Shown here piece by piece: positions 25,565-37,583 of a stretch of 64,000 nt of DNA (positions are counted from its first letter, which is position 1; each line of letters begins with the position of its first letter). The stretch is from positions 2,108,001-2,172,000 of the forward strand of contig NZ_MTJN01000002.1 in assembly GCF_002017865.1 (NCBI RefSeq). Direction: 5' to 3'. Below the pieces are notes generated by a model. The model was not told where the DNA came from and did not search any database. It saw only the letters and a list, made by a program, of their open reading frames with translations. Made by a program: the position numbers and the translations under genes. The DNA comes from Rhodoferax fermentans (lineage in GTDB: Bacteria; Pseudomonadota; Gammaproteobacteria; Burkholderiales; Burkholderiaceae_C).

Positions 25565-26284
25565 TTAACCCACCAGCTGCTGGCTGACCTGGGCGCCGCG
25601 CTTTTTCCACCAGCCGGCCATCATCACACCACCGACCACCAGCACATACACCACCCAGCGGGCCGCTGTTTGCCAGGGGGCGGCCGCGACGTCCCCGTGA
25701 AAGGGACCAAACACGTCCTTGAGCATCGGCTCACTGACGATCATTTTGGCGGCGGTCAAGGCCAGCACCGCGCCACCCAGCTGGACAATGAGCGGAAACC
25801 GCTGCACCAGCCTGAGCACCAGCGAACTGCCAAACAACACCATCGGCACACTGAGCAGCAGGCCAATCACCACCAGCTCCAAGGCGCCGTGCGCCGCACC
25901 CACCACACCGAGCACGTTGTCGACACCCATCAGCGCGTCGGCCACGATGATGGTTTTCATGGCTGCCCAAAAGGTGTAGGCCACCGGGTCGGCCGGGGTT
26001 TCGTCGGTATCGTCGGCCAGCAACTGGTAGGCCACCCAGATCAGACCGAGCCCGCCCAGCAACAGCAGCCCCGGGATATGCAGCAGCCAAACCGTGCCAA
26101 ACGCCAGCATGGCGCGCACCGCAATCGCGCCAACGGTGCCCGAAACAACCGCCAGGTTTTGCAGATGGGGGGGCAAATTGCGCGCTGCGAGCGCAATCAC
26201 GATCGCGTTGTCTCCGGCCAGCACCAGATCAATCAGCACAATGGCCAGCAGGGCCCACCACCAGGTGGCAGAAAACAGTTCCAT
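25565..26284 (-). CDS. TerC family integral membrane protein (YjbE-like)
   Basis: Inner-membrane protein of 239 aa with seven or so hydrophobic helices. The TerC family Asp motifs are LAGDNAIVIALAARNLP in the first helices and DALMGVDNVLGVVGAAHG midway. Members have been linked to metal (notably manganese) export, including metalation of secreted proteins. No yybP-ykoY-type riboswitch is recognisable upstream, although that RNA often precedes terC genes. Confidence 0.87.
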   Translation of the reverse strand: MELFSATWWWALLAIVLIDLVLAGDNAIVIALAARNLPPHLQNLAVVSGTVGAIAVRAMLAFGTVWLLHIPGLLLLGGLGLIWVAYQLLADDTDETPADPVAYTFWAAMKTIIVADALMGVDNVLGVVGAAHGALELVVIGLLLSVPMVLFGSSLVLRLVQRFPLIVQLGGAVLALTAAKMIVSEPMLKDVFGPFHGDVAAAPWQTAARWVVYVLVVGGVMMAGWWKKRGAQVSQQLVG

Positions 26285-26387
26285 AGGTGTTAGGTCAGTT
26301 CAAAACCGCCATCTTGCACCTTGCCACGTGAAACACCTTGCACCACGTCAACACTTGCGCAAAATGGCATCCAGAAAACACACAGCC

Positions 26388-26422
26388 CTGGGCCAGGTGG
26401 TATTTGGCCAGGGCTGACGGGG
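26388..26422 (-). terminator. Hairpin downstream of the SDR reductase gene
   Basis: CAGCCCTGGGCCA pairs with TTGGCCAGGGCTG (one bulge). Reading on the minus strand it follows the reductase gene and is trailed by TGTGTGTTTTCTGG, a weak T-run, so it is a probable terminator. Confidence 0.5.
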
Positions 26423-26467
26423 GGATGCACACAACACTGACGCTGGCTGTGGCACAGCCGAGGTCTG

Positions 26468-27214
26468 TTACAGCGAGATGCCGCCCGAGACTTCGATCAC
26501 TTCGCCATTGATGTAGCTGGCTTCGTCGCTGGCCAGGAAAGCGTAGACATTGGCGATTTCTTCAGGTTTGCCCAGGCGGCGCGAGGCCACCTTCTCAGCC
26601 ATCTTGGCCAGCACTTCGGCGGGCATGGCGGCCACCATCGGGGTGGTGATGAAGCCAGGCGCCACCGCATTGGTGCGCACACCCTTGGGGCCGAGCTCGC
26701 GGCTCCAGGTCTTGGTGAAACCGATCACGCCAAATTTGGTGGCGGCGTAGTTGGTCTGGCCAAAGTTGCCATACAGGCCCACCACCGAGCTGGCGTTCAG
26801 AATCACGCCGCTGCCCTGAGCCACCATGCCGTCGGCCACCGCCTGGGTGCAGTGGAAGACACCCTTCAGGTTCACGTCGATCACCTTGTCAAACTGCGCT
26901 TCGGTCATTTTTTGCAGGCGCGCGTCCTGGGTGATGCCCGCGTTGTTGACCAGCACATCGATGCGGCCAAACTTGGCCTTGACCTGAGCCACCACCTCAT
27001 CCACCACAGGGCGCTGGGTCACATCCATGACAAACCCTTCGGCGGTGGCGCCCAAAGCGCGGCATTGGGCGACTGCCTCGTCCACCGCCTCTTGTTTGAC
27101 GTCACAAACAATCACGATGGCGCCTTCCTGGGCGAACTTGATGGCGGTGGCCAGGCCAATGCCCTGCGCCGCGCCGGTGATGATGGAAACCTTGTTGCTG
27201 AGACGTGCTGTCAT
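26468..27214 (-). CDS. 3-oxoacyl-ACP / acetoacetyl-CoA reductase (FabG/PhaB family SDR)
   Basis: SDR of 248 aa: cofactor motif [24 protein letters not shown] at [11 protein letters not shown], catalytic [23 protein letters not shown]. Sequence and length match beta-ketoacyl reductases of the FabG type; whether it serves fatty acid or polyhydroxybutyrate synthesis is undecided. MTARLSN at 27214 is the start; the upstream extension has no homologous look. It stands alone rather than with fab or pha genes. Confidence 0.87.
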   Translation of the reverse strand: MTARLSNKVSIITGAAQGIGLATAIKFAQEGAIVIVCDVKQEAVDEAVAQCRALGATAEGFVMDVTQRPVVDEVVAQVKAKFGRIDVLVNNAGITQDARLQKMTEAQFDKVIDVNLKGVFHCTQAVADGMVAQGSGVILNASSVVGLYGNFGQTNYAATKFGVIGFTKTWSRELGPKGVRTNAVAPGFITTPMVAAMPAEVLAKMAEKVASRRLGKPEEIANVYAFLASDEASYINGEVIEVSGGISL

Positions 27215-27297
27215 GATGATCCCCGGTGGTTGGTGAGTAAAAGCCCCAAAGATTCTAGAACCCGGAGATTGCACCAAGTTGACAGCGATAACAAGCT

Positions 27298-28095
27298 TTA
27301 AAAGTCGTAATCCACGGTGATTGGCGCGTGATCCGAGAATTTCTCAGCCTTGTAGATCGCCACCGCGTGGGCACAGGCGGCCAGTTGCGGTGTCGCCAGG
27401 TGGTAGTCCAGCCGCCACCCCACATTCTTGGCATAAGCCTGGCCGCGGTTGCTCCACCAGGTGTAGGCCTCGTCGGTGGTTGTGGGGTGCAGTTGGCGGT
27501 AGACGTCCACCAGACCGCCTTCGCCCAGCAGCTTGGTCATCCAGGCCCGCTCTTCGGGCAAAAAGCCGGAGTTCTTCTGGTTGCTTTTCCAGTTCTTGAG
27601 GTCAATCTCTTTGTGGGCGATGTTGACATCACTGCAAACGATGAACTCGCGTTGCGTCTTGAGCTGTTGCAGATGCGGGTAGATCAGGTCCAGAAACCGG
27701 TACTTGGCCAACTGGCGTTCCTCGCCCGACGAACCACTGGGAAAGTAACAACTGATGATGGAGCGCCGGGCCGTGGGGGTGTCAAAACGCAGCTCCAGGT
27801 AGCGCCCTTCGGTATCAAACTCGGCGCCATCAAACCCGGCGATGACCTCACTGGGTTCCTGGCGGCTGTAGATGCCCACGCCGGAGTAACCTTTTTTGTC
27901 GGCCAGATGGAAGTAACCCGTCAAACCTGCCAGCTGCTCAAAGCGGTCCGCCAGGTCGGGGGCCTGCGCCTTGACCTCTTGGACACAAATACAATCAGGC
28001 GCGGTTTTGTCGATCCATGCCTCCAAGCCCTTGCTGGTGGCGGAGCGAATACCATTGAGGTTCAGGCTGGTCAATTTGAACAAGGAATTCCCCAT
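27298..28095 (-). CDS. xthA: Exodeoxyribonuclease III
   Basis: AP endonuclease / 3'-5' exonuclease for base-excision repair, 265 aa. Exo-endo-phosphatase motifs are complete: [44 protein letters not shown] and the terminal [12 protein letters not shown]. The ATG at 28095 overlaps the pyrE start codon on the other strand (CATG at 28093-28096), and the longer frame to 28212 would lie inside pyrE. Confidence 0.93.
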   Translation of the reverse strand: MGNSLFKLTSLNLNGIRSATSKGLEAWIDKTAPDCICVQEVKAQAPDLADRFEQLAGLTGYFHLADKKGYSGVGIYSRQEPSEVIAGFDGAEFDTEGRYLELRFDTPTARRSIISCYFPSGSSGEERQLAKYRFLDLIYPHLQQLKTQREFIVCSDVNIAHKEIDLKNWKSNQKNSGFLPEERAWMTKLLGEGGLVDVYRQLHPTTTDEAYTWWSNRGQAYAKNVGWRLDYHLATPQLAACAHAVAIYKAEKFSDHAPITVDYDF

Positions 28096-28804
28096 GTCAG
28101 AGTGTGTCGAAATCGAAAGCTGTACCAGCCCGGGCCAGGACAGTCTGGCACAAGACTTTGTGCAGTTTGCGGTGGCCAGCGGCGTGCTGCGCTTTGGTGA
28201 ATTCAAAACCAAAGCCGGCCGCTTGAGCCCCTACTTTTTCAATGCCGGCCTGTTCGACGACGGTGCCAAGCTGGGCAAATTGGCGCAATTCTATGCGCAG
28301 CGCCTATTGGGCAGCGACATCGAATTCGACATGATTTTTGGCCCTGCCTACAAGGGCATTCCGCTGGGTGCGGTGCTGGCCGTGGAGCTGGCACGCTTGG
28401 GCCGCAACGTGCCTTTTGCCTACAACCGCAAGGAGGCCAAGGACCACGGCGAAGGTGGCTCGCTGGTGGGTGCGCCACTGCAGGGCCGGGTGCTGATCGT
28501 CGACGACGTCATGTCTGCAGGTACGGCCGTGCGCGAGTCCATCGCGCTGATCCAGCAGGCAGGTGCTACCGCGCATGCGGTGGTGATTGCGTTGGACCGC
28601 CAGGAAAAAGCCACGGAAAACGGCCAGGACGTCGAACACAGCGCGGTGCAATATGTACAGAACCAGCTGGGTCTGCAAGTCTGCTCGGTGGCCAAACTCA
28701 AGGATTTGCTGCAGTACCTGCAACACCACCGTGTGCCCGGGCTGGCCGATGCCCACGAACGGGTCGCTGCCTACCGCGCACGCTACGGGGCAGATGGCGC
28801 ATGA
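28094..28804 (+). CDS. pyrE: Orotate phosphoribosyltransferase
   Basis: Pyrimidine-synthesis enzyme joining orotate to PRPP, 236 aa. Signatures: VASGVLRFGEFKTKAGRLSPYFFNAGLFDDG, FGPAYKGIPLGA, YNRKEAKDHGEGG and the PRPP loop VLIVDDVMSAGTAVRES. The N-terminus has about 15 residues more than E. coli. Start codon shared with divergent xthA. The stop overlaps the DUF4124 gene as ATGA. Confidence 0.95.
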   Translation: MSECVEIESCTSPGQDSLAQDFVQFAVASGVLRFGEFKTKAGRLSPYFFNAGLFDDGAKLGKLAQFYAQRLLGSDIEFDMIFGPAYKGIPLGAVLAVELARLGRNVPFAYNRKEAKDHGEGGSLVGAPLQGRVLIVDDVMSAGTAVRESIALIQQAGATAHAVVIALDRQEKATENGQDVEHSAVQYVQNQLGLQVCSVAKLKDLLQYLQHHRVPGLADAHERVAAYRARYGADGA

Positions 28805-29487
28805 CCCAGACCCACGCTCCCGGGTTGTGGCAACGCGGTGGCGGTTTGGCTGGTGGGCTGGTGCTGGGCTGGTTGGCGGCGCTGGGCCACGGGGCGGTGC
28901 AGGCGCAGCTACCTACACCTGAGATCTACACCTGCCTGGATGCCAGGGGACGCAAGCTCACCTCGGACCGCCCGATTGCCGAGTGCCGTGACCGTGAGCA
29001 AAAAATCCTCAACCCCAGCGGCACCGTGAAAACCCGGATCGGCCCGACCTTGACCGCCAAGGAGCGCGCCGAACAGGAAGCCAAAGAAAAGGCCGAACAG
29101 GCGCAGCGCGCCTTGCTGGAAGAAGAAAAACGCCGTGACCGCGCCCTGCTGGTCCGTTACCCAACCCACAGCGCCCACCAGTTGGAGCGGGCCAACGCGC
29201 TGGACCACATCAACCGCGTCAAACAAACCGCGCAGGTCCAGGTCACCGACCTGCAGGCCCAAAAGACCAAGCTGTTGGATGAGATGGCCTTTTATGCCAA
29301 AGACCCCAGCCGCGCGCCGCTGCGGCTCAAACGCCAGATCGATGAGGTCAACCAGACCCTGGCTGCGCAGGGGCGTTTTCTGGCCGACAAGGATGCCGAG
29401 ATCACGCGGGTCAACGCCCGCTTTGATGCCGAGCAACAGCGCCTGATGCCGCTGTGGCAGCAGGCCACAGCGGCCAAACCCGATTAA
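28801..29487 (+). CDS. DUF4124 domain-containing protein
   Basis: Secreted or membrane-anchored protein of 228 aa. A hydrophobic N-terminal stretch ([22 protein letters not shown]) looks like a signal peptide, followed by the DUF4124 pattern [33 protein letters not shown] and a long charged, helical, probably coiled-coil region. Function unknown. It is coupled to pyrE and meets gatB tail to tail with a 4-base overlap. Confidence 0.85.
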   Translation: MTQTHAPGLWQRGGGLAGGLVLGWLAALGHGAVQAQLPTPEIYTCLDARGRKLTSDRPIAECRDREQKILNPSGTVKTRIGPTLTAKERAEQEAKEKAEQAQRALLEEEKRRDRALLVRYPTHSAHQLERANALDHINRVKQTAQVQVTDLQAQKTKLLDEMAFYAKDPSRAPLRLKRQIDEVNQTLAAQGRFLADKDAEITRVNARFDAEQQRLMPLWQQATAAKPD

Positions 29488-30980
29488 GCAGCGAGTTTTT
29501 TCTTCAGCAGCTCATTGACCAGCTGCGGGTTGGCCTTGCCTTGGCTGGCTTTCATGATCTGGCCCACCAGCGCGTTGAGCGCCTTGGCATTGCCCGCGCG
29601 GAACTCGTCCACGTTTTTCGGGTTGGCAGCGAGCACGGTGTCCACAATCTTCTCGAGCGCGCCGGTGTCGTTGGTCTGCTCAAGATCACGATCCTCCACA
29701 ATTTGTTGGACAAAAGCCGCCAAATCGGAAATTTCGTTGTGTACCCGAACGCAAAGCTCCTGGAAAGCAGTCTTGGCTCCGCCGCCATTAATTTTCCCAA
29801 TTGCAATCAACTTGATGACCTCGCCCACGGCAATGGGGTTCGGTACTTCAACGTCGTCAATGTCCAGGCCTTCTTTATTGATGAAAGCAGACACTTCACC
29901 CAGCACCCAGTTCGCTGCCAGTTTCGGATAGCCGCAGGTGTGCGCAACGGTTTCAAAATATCCCGCGAACGATTTACTTTGCGTCAGTCCGTTGGCGTCA
30001 TAGTCTGATAAACCGTAGTCTTTGACAAAACGTGCCGCCATGACACGTGGCAGCTCGGTCATACCGGCGCGAACACGCTCCACCCACTCAGGCGCAATCA
30101 CCAGCGGTGGCAGATCCGGGTCGGGGAAATAGCGGTAGTCGGCAGCGTCTTCCTTGCTGCGCATGGCGCGGGTTTCACCGGTGTCAGGGTTGAACAAGAC
30201 GGTGGCCTGCTGGATGGCACGACCATCCTCAATTTCGTCGATCTGCCAGCGGATCTCGTAGTCAATCGCCTGCTGCATGAACTTGAAGCTGTTGAGGTTC
30301 TTGATCTCGCGCCGGGTGCCCAAGGGCTCGCCGGGTTTGCGCACCGAGACGTTGGCGTCACAGCGGAAGCTGCCTTCCTGCATGTTGCCGTCGCAGATGC
30401 CAATCCAGGTGACGATCTTGTGCAACTCCTTGGCGTAGGCGACCGCCTCGGCCGTGGAGCGCATGTCGGGCTCGGTGACGATCTCCAGCAGCGGTGTGCC
30501 AGCGCGGTTCAGGTCGATGCCGGTCTGACCGATGAAGTCTTCGTGCAGCGATTTGCCCGCGTCTTCTTCCAGATGGGCGCGCACCAGGCGCACCGTTTTT
30601 TTCTCGTCACCCAAGTAAAACTCGACCGAGCCGCCCTGAACCACCGGGATCTCGAACTGGCTGATCTGGTAACCCTTGGGCAAGTCGGGGTAGAAGTAGT
30701 TCTTGCGGGCAAAAATGCTGCGTGGTGCGATGTGCGAGCCCAGCGCCAGACCCAGCTCAATAGCCCGCTCGACCGCACCCTTGTTCATCACCGGCAGGGT
30801 GCCGGGCAAAGCCAGGTCCACCGCACAGGCCTGGGTGTTGGGCTCGGCCCCGAATGCCGTGGCGGCCCGGCTGAAGATCTTGGACCGGGTGGACAGCTGG
30901 GCGTGGGTCTCGAAACCAATCACAACCTCATACCCCCTTACCAGAAGGGACTTTTGCGCTACAGATTTTGTATCAGTCAT
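29484..30980 (-). CDS. gatB: Asp-tRNA(Asn)/Glu-tRNA(Gln) amidotransferase subunit B
   Basis: Subunit B of the GatCAB amidotransferase, 498 aa, which recognises and activates misacylated tRNA. Motifs: [61 protein letters not shown] and [14 protein letters not shown]; the C-terminal YqeY-like domain is present. The start at [11 protein letters not shown] is chosen over a long antisense extension. The last 100-odd codons (29690-30030) are visibly more AT-rich than the rest. It completes gatCAB. Confidence 0.94.
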   Translation of the reverse strand: MTDTKSVAQKSLLVRGYEVVIGFETHAQLSTRSKIFSRAATAFGAEPNTQACAVDLALPGTLPVMNKGAVERAIELGLALGSHIAPRSIFARKNYFYPDLPKGYQISQFEIPVVQGGSVEFYLGDEKKTVRLVRAHLEEDAGKSLHEDFIGQTGIDLNRAGTPLLEIVTEPDMRSTAEAVAYAKELHKIVTWIGICDGNMQEGSFRCDANVSVRKPGEPLGTRREIKNLNSFKFMQQAIDYEIRWQIDEIEDGRAIQQATVLFNPDTGETRAMRSKEDAADYRYFPDPDLPPLVIAPEWVERVRAGMTELPRVMAARFVKDYGLSDYDANGLTQSKSFAGYFETVAHTCGYPKLAANWVLGEVSAFINKEGLDIDDVEVPNPIAVGEVIKLIAIGKINGGGAKTAFQELCVRVHNEISDLAAFVQQIVEDRDLEQTNDTGALEKIVDTVLAANPKNVDEFRAGNAKALNALVGQIMKASQGKANPQLVNELLKKKLAA

Positions 30981-30991
30981 AGTGTTTTTTC

Positions 30992-32464
30992 TCAGATACC
31001 TTGCGGGCGACGGGTATGCCAGTCGGTGGCCTGCTGGAAGCGGTGTGCCACATTGAGCAGGCGTGACTCGCTCAGGTGGTTGCCAATCAGCTGCAAACCA
31101 ACAGGCAGGTTGCCTGCGCCAAAACCGACCGGCAGGCTCATGCCGGGCAAACCCGCCAGCGAAGCTGGCAAGGTGAAGATGTCGGCCAGGTAGTCGGCCA
31201 GCGGATCGTTGCCGTGGCCACCCAGTGCCCAAGCCACCGTGGGTGCGACCGGCCCGGCGATCACGTCGCATTGCTGGAAGGCCTGCTGGAAATCGTCGGC
31301 AATCATGCGGCGGATCTTCTGCGCCTGCAGGTAATAGGCGTCGTAATAACCGTGACTCAGCACATAGGTACCGATCATGATGCGGCGTTTGACCTCGTCA
31401 CCAAACCCTTCGGCGCGGGTCAGTTCGTACATGTCGTTGAGGTCTTTGAAGTCTTTGGCGCGGTGGCCAAACTTCACGCCGTCAAAGCGGCTCAGGTTGC
31501 TCGACGCCTCAGCGGGTGCAATGATGTAGTAGACCGGAATCGACAGCTCGGTACGCGGCAGCGAGATCGGCACCAGCCGGGCGCCGAGCGCCTCGTATTC
31601 CTTGAGCGCGGCATCTACCGCAGCACGCACATCCGGTGCCAGGCCTTCACCAAAAAACTCGGCGGGTACACCAATACGCAGGTCCTTGATCGGCTCCGCC
31701 AGCGTGCGGGTGAAATCCTCGGCAGGCACATCGAGCGAGGTCGAATCCCGCTCCGGGTCCGACCCGCACATGCTCGAGAGCACCAGGGCACAGTCCTGCG
31801 CGCTGCGTGCCAACACACCGGCCTGGTCCAGGCTGGAGGCAAAAGCCACCATGCCGTAACGCGAGGCGCGGCCATACGTTGGCTTGATGCCAGTGATGCC
31901 ACAAAACGAAGCGGGCTGGCGGATCGAGCCGCCGGTGTCGGTACCCGTGGCGACTGGTGTCAGTCGGGCTGCGACCGCTGCGGCACTGCCGCCGGAGGAC
32001 CCACCCGGTGTGCGGGTGATGTCCCAGGGGTTTTTGACCGGGCCAAAGGCCGAGTTTTCGTTGGCCGAGCCCATGGCGAACTCGTCACAGTTGAGCTTAC
32101 CCAGGGTGACAACACCAGCGTCGGCCAGCCGTGACACCACCGTGGCGTCAAACGGTGAGTGGTAGCCGTCCAGCATGCGTGAGCCCGCAGTGGTGGCGAA
32201 GTCACGGGTGACAAAAATGTCCTTGTGGGCCATCGGCACACCTTCAAGGGCACCAGCGCTGCCAGCGGCCAAACGTGCGTCAGCGGCACGAGCCTGGGCC
32301 AGCGTGGCATCTGTATTGGTATCCAGAAAAGCACCCAAGTTGGCGTGTGACTTGGCACGCGCTAGGAAATGCTGCGCGGTTTCGACCGCAGAGACCTTGC
32401 GGTCATGCAGCGCGCTGGCCAGTTCGGCCACGGTCAGATCGTGAAGATCGGTAGATTGCGTCAT
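30992..32464 (-). CDS. gatA: Asp-tRNA(Asn)/Glu-tRNA(Gln) amidotransferase subunit A
   Basis: Amidase-family catalytic subunit of 490 aa that supplies ammonia from glutamine. The Ser-cisSer-Lys triad is visible: Lys in [11 protein letters not shown], serines in [17 protein letters not shown]. Order gatC-gatA-gatB with 18 and 11 base gaps indicates one operon. It also indicates that glutaminyl- and/or asparaginyl-tRNA is made at least partly by transamidation. Confidence 0.95.
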   Translation of the reverse strand: MTQSTDLHDLTVAELASALHDRKVSAVETAQHFLARAKSHANLGAFLDTNTDATLAQARAADARLAAGSAGALEGVPMAHKDIFVTRDFATTAGSRMLDGYHSPFDATVVSRLADAGVVTLGKLNCDEFAMGSANENSAFGPVKNPWDITRTPGGSSGGSAAAVAARLTPVATGTDTGGSIRQPASFCGITGIKPTYGRASRYGMVAFASSLDQAGVLARSAQDCALVLSSMCGSDPERDSTSLDVPAEDFTRTLAEPIKDLRIGVPAEFFGEGLAPDVRAAVDAALKEYEALGARLVPISLPRTELSIPVYYIIAPAEASSNLSRFDGVKFGHRAKDFKDLNDMYELTRAEGFGDEVKRRIMIGTYVLSHGYYDAYYLQAQKIRRMIADDFQQAFQQCDVIAGPVAPTVAWALGGHGNDPLADYLADIFTLPASLAGLPGMSLPVGFGAGNLPVGLQLIGNHLSESRLLNVAHRFQQATDWHTRRPQGI

Positions 32465-32482
32465 GATAAAAATGGGTTTGGC

Positions 32483-32782
32483 TTATTCGATGACCTTGGG
32501 CACCAGGAACAGGCCGGACTCGACCGCGGGTGCACTCTGCTGGTTGGCTTCGCGCTGGTTGGGCTCACTCACCACATCCTCACGCAGGCGCAGCGCCATG
32601 TTGCCAGCCACATCGACCGGATGCGCCAAGGGCACCAGGCCCGAGGTGTCCACCAGACGCATTTTTTCGACCACGCCGAAAAAATCATTGAGTTGCGAGC
32701 ACAAGCGTGTGCGCTCATCGGGTTGGAGACCAAGCCGCGCCAGATGCGCCAGGCGGTCGATATCAGCAAGGGTCAGAGACAT
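32483..32782 (-). CDS. gatC: Asp-tRNA(Asn)/Glu-tRNA(Gln) amidotransferase subunit C
   Basis: Small subunit of 99 aa that stabilises GatA. Family features: [44 protein letters not shown] and LREDVV. First gene of the gatCAB operon, divergent from mreB across about 200 bases that must hold both promoters. Confidence 0.93.
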   Translation of the reverse strand: MSLTLADIDRLAHLARLGLQPDERTRLCSQLNDFFGVVEKMRLVDTSGLVPLAHPVDVAGNMALRLREDVVSEPNQREANQQSAPAVESGLFLVPKVIE

Positions 32783-32942
32783 GGCTTTATTTTGGTTGCA
32801 ACAGGGTGTAAATCAGGGTGTCAGCAACCCCTGGACACGGCTTGTGCAGGGGGGATAGGGTATTATCCCGTCTTTGGGCAGCAGTCCAAAACGGCATGGT
32901 TTATTGCCGAAAACCCACCATTTTGAACACATTACAGGGTGA

Positions 32943-34028
<1,086 letters not shown>

Positions 34029-34044
34029 GTACCAGGAGTCAGCG

Positions 34045-34968
34045 GTGCCACTGGGTACGCTGGACAGATCACCGCCGCCATTCTTCCGGCAGGGGCCATC
34101 GGCCTTGTCCAAGCTGGTTTTTTTTGGTGTGTTGGCCGTGCTGCTGATGGTGGCAGACAACCGGTTCAGCATCATCAGACCGGTTCGTGCTGCGATTGCC
34201 ACGGTCATCTACCCCTTGCAGTGGGCCATGCTACAGCCGGTGGTCTGGACGCGAGAAGGTGGCAAGTACTTTGATTCCCTGACCACCTCCCAGGCCAATG
34301 AGGCAGCGGCGCAATACCAGTTGGGCCTGCAATCCCAGCGTGCCCAACAGGTGGAGCAGCTCAGCCAGGAAAATGTCCGATTGCGCGCTCTGCTGGGCCT
34401 GCGTGAACGGGTCAACACACCTGCTCTGGCAGCACAGGTCCTGTATGACGCGGCCGATCCGTTTACCCGCAAGGTCATCATCGACAAAGGCGCCCTGGCT
34501 GCTGTGCAGTCAGGCTCGCCAGTGCTGGACGAGCTCGGTGTGCTGGGCCAGGTCACACGTGTTTATCCGCTCGTCAGTGAAGTCACCCTGATCACGGACC
34601 GCAACCAGGCCATTCCGGTGCTCAACGCCCGCACCGGTTTGCGCGCCCTGGCTTTTGGGGATGACACCCCGGGCAAGGGTTCACTGGAACTGCGTTTTTT
34701 GGACGCCAATGTGGACCTGCAAGCCGGTGACCTGTTGACCACCAGTGGTGTGGACGGCGTCTACCCCCCTGGGCTGCAAGTGGCACGGGTGGACAAAATC
34801 GAACGTGGCGCAGATTCTGCCTTCGCACGGGTGCGCTGCATCCCGGTGGCAGCTACCGCTGGCAGCCTGCATGTGCTGGTGCTGCAACCACTGAGCGGAC
34901 AGGTGCTGGCACGGCCAGAGCCCACTGTCAGCGTGCCTGCGGCCAAAGCCAAAGGAGGCAAACCATGA
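34045..34968 (+). CDS. mreC: Rod shape-determining protein MreC
   Basis: Bitopic protein of 307 aa linking MreB to the periplasmic elongasome. One hydrophobic helix (LVFFGVLAVLLMVADNRF), a coiled coil (about 70-110) and the beta-barrel MreC domain follow. GTG 34045 is chosen as start because AGGAG lies 6-7 bases upstream and the family begins PLGTLDRSPPPFFRQG. The stop overlaps mreD. Confidence 0.94.
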   Translation: MPLGTLDRSPPPFFRQGPSALSKLVFFGVLAVLLMVADNRFSIIRPVRAAIATVIYPLQWAMLQPVVWTREGGKYFDSLTTSQANEAAAQYQLGLQSQRAQQVEQLSQENVRLRALLGLRERVNTPALAAQVLYDAADPFTRKVIIDKGALAAVQSGSPVLDELGVLGQVTRVYPLVSEVTLITDRNQAIPVLNARTGLRALAFGDDTPGKGSLELRFLDANVDLQAGDLLTTSGVDGVYPPGLQVARVDKIERGADSAFARVRCIPVAATAGSLHVLVLQPLSGQVLARPEPTVSVPAAKAKGGKP

Positions 34969-35495
34969 TGATGCCGCGTGGCCAGCAGTTGTTATTGCCA
35001 GCCAATCCCTGGTTCATCTGGGGCAGCCTGATCACGGCGCTGGCGCTGAATATGCTCCAAAACATGGGGCTGTGGGGGCGCGCCGCCTGGTTGCCGGATC
35101 TGTTGGCACTGATCCTGGTGTTCTGGGCCATTCACCAGCCCCAGCGGGTGGGTGTGGGGGCGGCCTTTTTGCTGGGTCTGGCGATGGATGTCCACCAGAG
35201 CGCGTTGCTGGGTCAGCATGCCCTAGCCTACAGTGCCTTGAGTTTTTTGGCCATTGGCATTCACCGGCGGATTCTGTGGTTCTCGGTGCCGAGTCAGGCG
35301 CTGCAACTGCTGCCGTTGTTTGCCGCGGCACACGCACTGACCTTGATCATCCGGCTGCTGACCGGGGAGTATTTCCCCGGATGGTCGGTGGTGTTGTCCC
35401 CGCTGATTGAGACCCTGTTGTGGCCGGCGGTGAGTGTGTTGCTGTTGCTGCCGCAGCGCCAAGCGCCCGACCGTGATGACAACCGCCCGCTCTAA
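34965..35495 (+). CDS. mreD: Rod shape-determining protein MreD
   Basis: Integral membrane elongasome component of 176 aa with five or six hydrophobic helices: WLPDLLALILVFWAI and GLAMDVHQSALLGQHALAYSAL are family landmarks. Three consecutive Met codons at the start leave the exact initiation site ambiguous. Four-base overlap with mreC. Confidence 0.92.
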   Translation: MMMPRGQQLLLPANPWFIWGSLITALALNMLQNMGLWGRAAWLPDLLALILVFWAIHQPQRVGVGAAFLLGLAMDVHQSALLGQHALAYSALSFLAIGIHRRILWFSVPSQALQLLPLFAAAHALTLIIRLLTGEYFPGWSVVLSPLIETLLWPAVSVLLLLPQRQAPDRDDNRPL

Positions 35496-35498
35496 ACC

Positions 35499-37583
35499 AT
35501 GACGGTGATCCGCAACGTTCAGGCCGAGCTGTCGCGTTTTCGCCTGCGGGTGCTGGTAGCCAGTATCGTGGTGGTGGGGTGTTTTGGCCTGGTGGCCGCA
35601 CGGCTGGTGTATCTGCAGGTCACGCGCCACGAGGACCTGCTGGCTCAGGCTGAAAACAACCGCACCGCCATCGTGCCGATCGTGCCCAACCGGGGCCTGA
35701 TTCTGGACCGCAACGGGGTGGTGCTGGCCACCAACTATTCCGCCTACACGCTGGAAGTCACACCCTCCAAGGTGGCCAACCTGGAGCAGACCATCGACGA
35801 TCTGGCCAAGGTGATTGACATCACACCGCGGGATCGCAAACGTTTCAAAAAATTGCGTGAAGAGGCCCGCAGTTTCGAGTCCTTGCCGCTGCGCAGCCGA
35901 CTCACCGACGAAGAGGTCGCCCGCTTTGGTGCGCAACGCTACCGCTTCGCGGGGGTGGACATCAAAGCCCGCCTGTTTCGCAACTACCCGTATGGTGCGC
36001 TGGCCAGCCATGTGATCGGTTACATCGGACGCATCAACGCGGCTGAAAAAGAAGAGCTGGAAAACTCCGAAGACCCAGCCAACTACCGTGGCACCGACTA
36101 CATCGGCAAACTCGGTGTGGAGCAGAGTTTCGAGCCCCAGTTGCACGGCATCACCGGCGTGGACTCGATGGAAACTTCGGCTGGCGGGCGCGCCACCCGG
36201 CGCCTGACCAGTCAGCCATCGACACCTGGCAACACCATCAAGCTGTCGATCGACATCAAGCTGCAAAAACTCATCGAGGATCTCTATGGCGAACGCCGTG
36301 GTGCGCTGGTGGCCATCGACCCCAAGACCGGTGAAGTGCTGGCCTTTGTCAGCAAACCCACCTTCGACCCCAACCTGTTTGTGGAAGGCATTGACCAGGA
36401 AAACTGGCAGCTGCTCAACGAGTCCATTGACAAGCCTCTGCTCAACCGGGCATTACGTGGCACCTACCCACCGGGCTCCACTTACAAACCCTTCATGGCA
36501 TTGGCCGCTCTGACCACCGGCAAGCGCAACGCCAGTACCTTGGTCAATGACCCGGGCTTCTACATGTTTGGCGGCCACCGTTTTGGCAGCCCCGAGACCG
36601 ACCGCACCGGCATCATGGACATGCGCGCCGCGATCCTCTACTCCAGCAACGCCTATTTCTACTCGCTGGCCAATGAACTCGGTGTGGAGACGATGCATGA
36701 CTTCATGGCCCCGCTGGGTTTTGGGCAGATCACGGGCATCGACATCCACGGCGAAGTACGGGGGGTGTTGCCCAACCAGGCCTGGAAACGCAGCTACTTC
36801 AAACGCCCCGAACAACAGAAATGGTATGCAGGTGAAACCATTTCCCTCGGGATCGGGCAGGGTTACAACAGTTTCACCATGCTGCAGCTGGCTCAAGCCA
36901 CAGCCACGCTGGCCAATGGGGGTCTCAAACACAAACCCAGGCTGGTGATTGCCACACAAGATGCCCACACGCGGGTCGAGTCACCTCTGGCGGCCAATCC
37001 GGCGGTGAATCTGGGCTTCAAACCGGAACATGTGGACACCATCCGGCGCGCCATGATGGGTGTGGCGCAAGAGGGCACCTCGTCGCGCGTTTTTGCCGGT
37101 GCCAGCTACACCAGTGGGGGCAAGACCGGCACAGCGCAAGCCGTGTCGCTCGGCAAAAACGAAAAATACAGTGCCATCCGAACGGAAGAGCGCAAACGTG
37201 ACCACTCGCTCTACATCGCTTTTGCGCCAGCCGACGACCCCAAGATTGCGCTGGCCTTGATTGTTGAAAACGCCGGTTTTGGCTCCACAGCGGCGGCTCC
37301 CATCGCCAGGCGTGTATTTGACTACTGGCTGCTTGGGCAATACCCCAGCGAGGAAGACCTGGCGGCCGTCAGCCGCGGTCAGGCCACCGCACCGATTGGC
37401 CAACCACGACTGGCCAGCGAAGTGCCCCTGGCCAGCGTTTCAGGCCTGCCCAATGCAGCGGCCTTGGCTGCCAGTGCGACAGCCTCTCAGGCAGCGGGTG
37501 CGGCAAGTGGGGCCACATCGGGCGCCCTGGCTGCGTCTGCCACGCCAGCCGCCAGCGCAGCCAACCCACTTACGCGCAGGTGA
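35499..37583 (+). CDS. mrdA: Penicillin-binding protein 2
   Basis: Elongasome transpeptidase of 694 aa. One N-terminal membrane helix, dimerisation domain, then the transpeptidase domain with SxxK in PPGSTYKPF, SxN in YSSNAYFYS and KTG in GGKTGTAQ. The C-terminal 70 residues form an Ala/Ser/Pro-rich extension (ASATASQAAGAASGATSGAL-like) that is disordered and lineage-specific. rodA, often next, is absent; the last bases overlap the convergent diguanylate cyclase gene by 14. Confidence 0.95.
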   Translation: MTVIRNVQAELSRFRLRVLVASIVVVGCFGLVAARLVYLQVTRHEDLLAQAENNRTAIVPIVPNRGLILDRNGVVLATNYSAYTLEVTPSKVANLEQTIDDLAKVIDITPRDRKRFKKLREEARSFESLPLRSRLTDEEVARFGAQRYRFAGVDIKARLFRNYPYGALASHVIGYIGRINAAEKEELENSEDPANYRGTDYIGKLGVEQSFEPQLHGITGVDSMETSAGGRATRRLTSQPSTPGNTIKLSIDIKLQKLIEDLYGERRGALVAIDPKTGEVLAFVSKPTFDPNLFVEGIDQENWQLLNESIDKPLLNRALRGTYPPGSTYKPFMALAALTTGKRNASTLVNDPGFYMFGGHRFGSPETDRTGIMDMRAAILYSSNAYFYSLANELGVETMHDFMAPLGFGQITGIDIHGEVRGVLPNQAWKRSYFKRPEQQKWYAGETISLGIGQGYNSFTMLQLAQATATLANGGLKHKPRLVIATQDAHTRVESPLAANPAVNLGFKPEHVDTIRRAMMGVAQEGTSSRVFAGASYTSGGKTGTAQAVSLGKNEKYSAIRTEERKRDHSLYIAFAPADDPKIALALIVENAGFGSTAAAPIARRVFDYWLLGQYPSEEDLAAVSRGQATAPIGQPRLASEVPLASVSGLPNAAALAASATASQAAGAASGATSGALAASATPAASAANPLTRR

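Noticed and set aside
26285..26467. Possible yybP-ykoY manganese riboswitch before terC
   Set aside because: The conserved loop sequences of that RNA are not found; the visible hairpin fits a terminator of the upstream gene.
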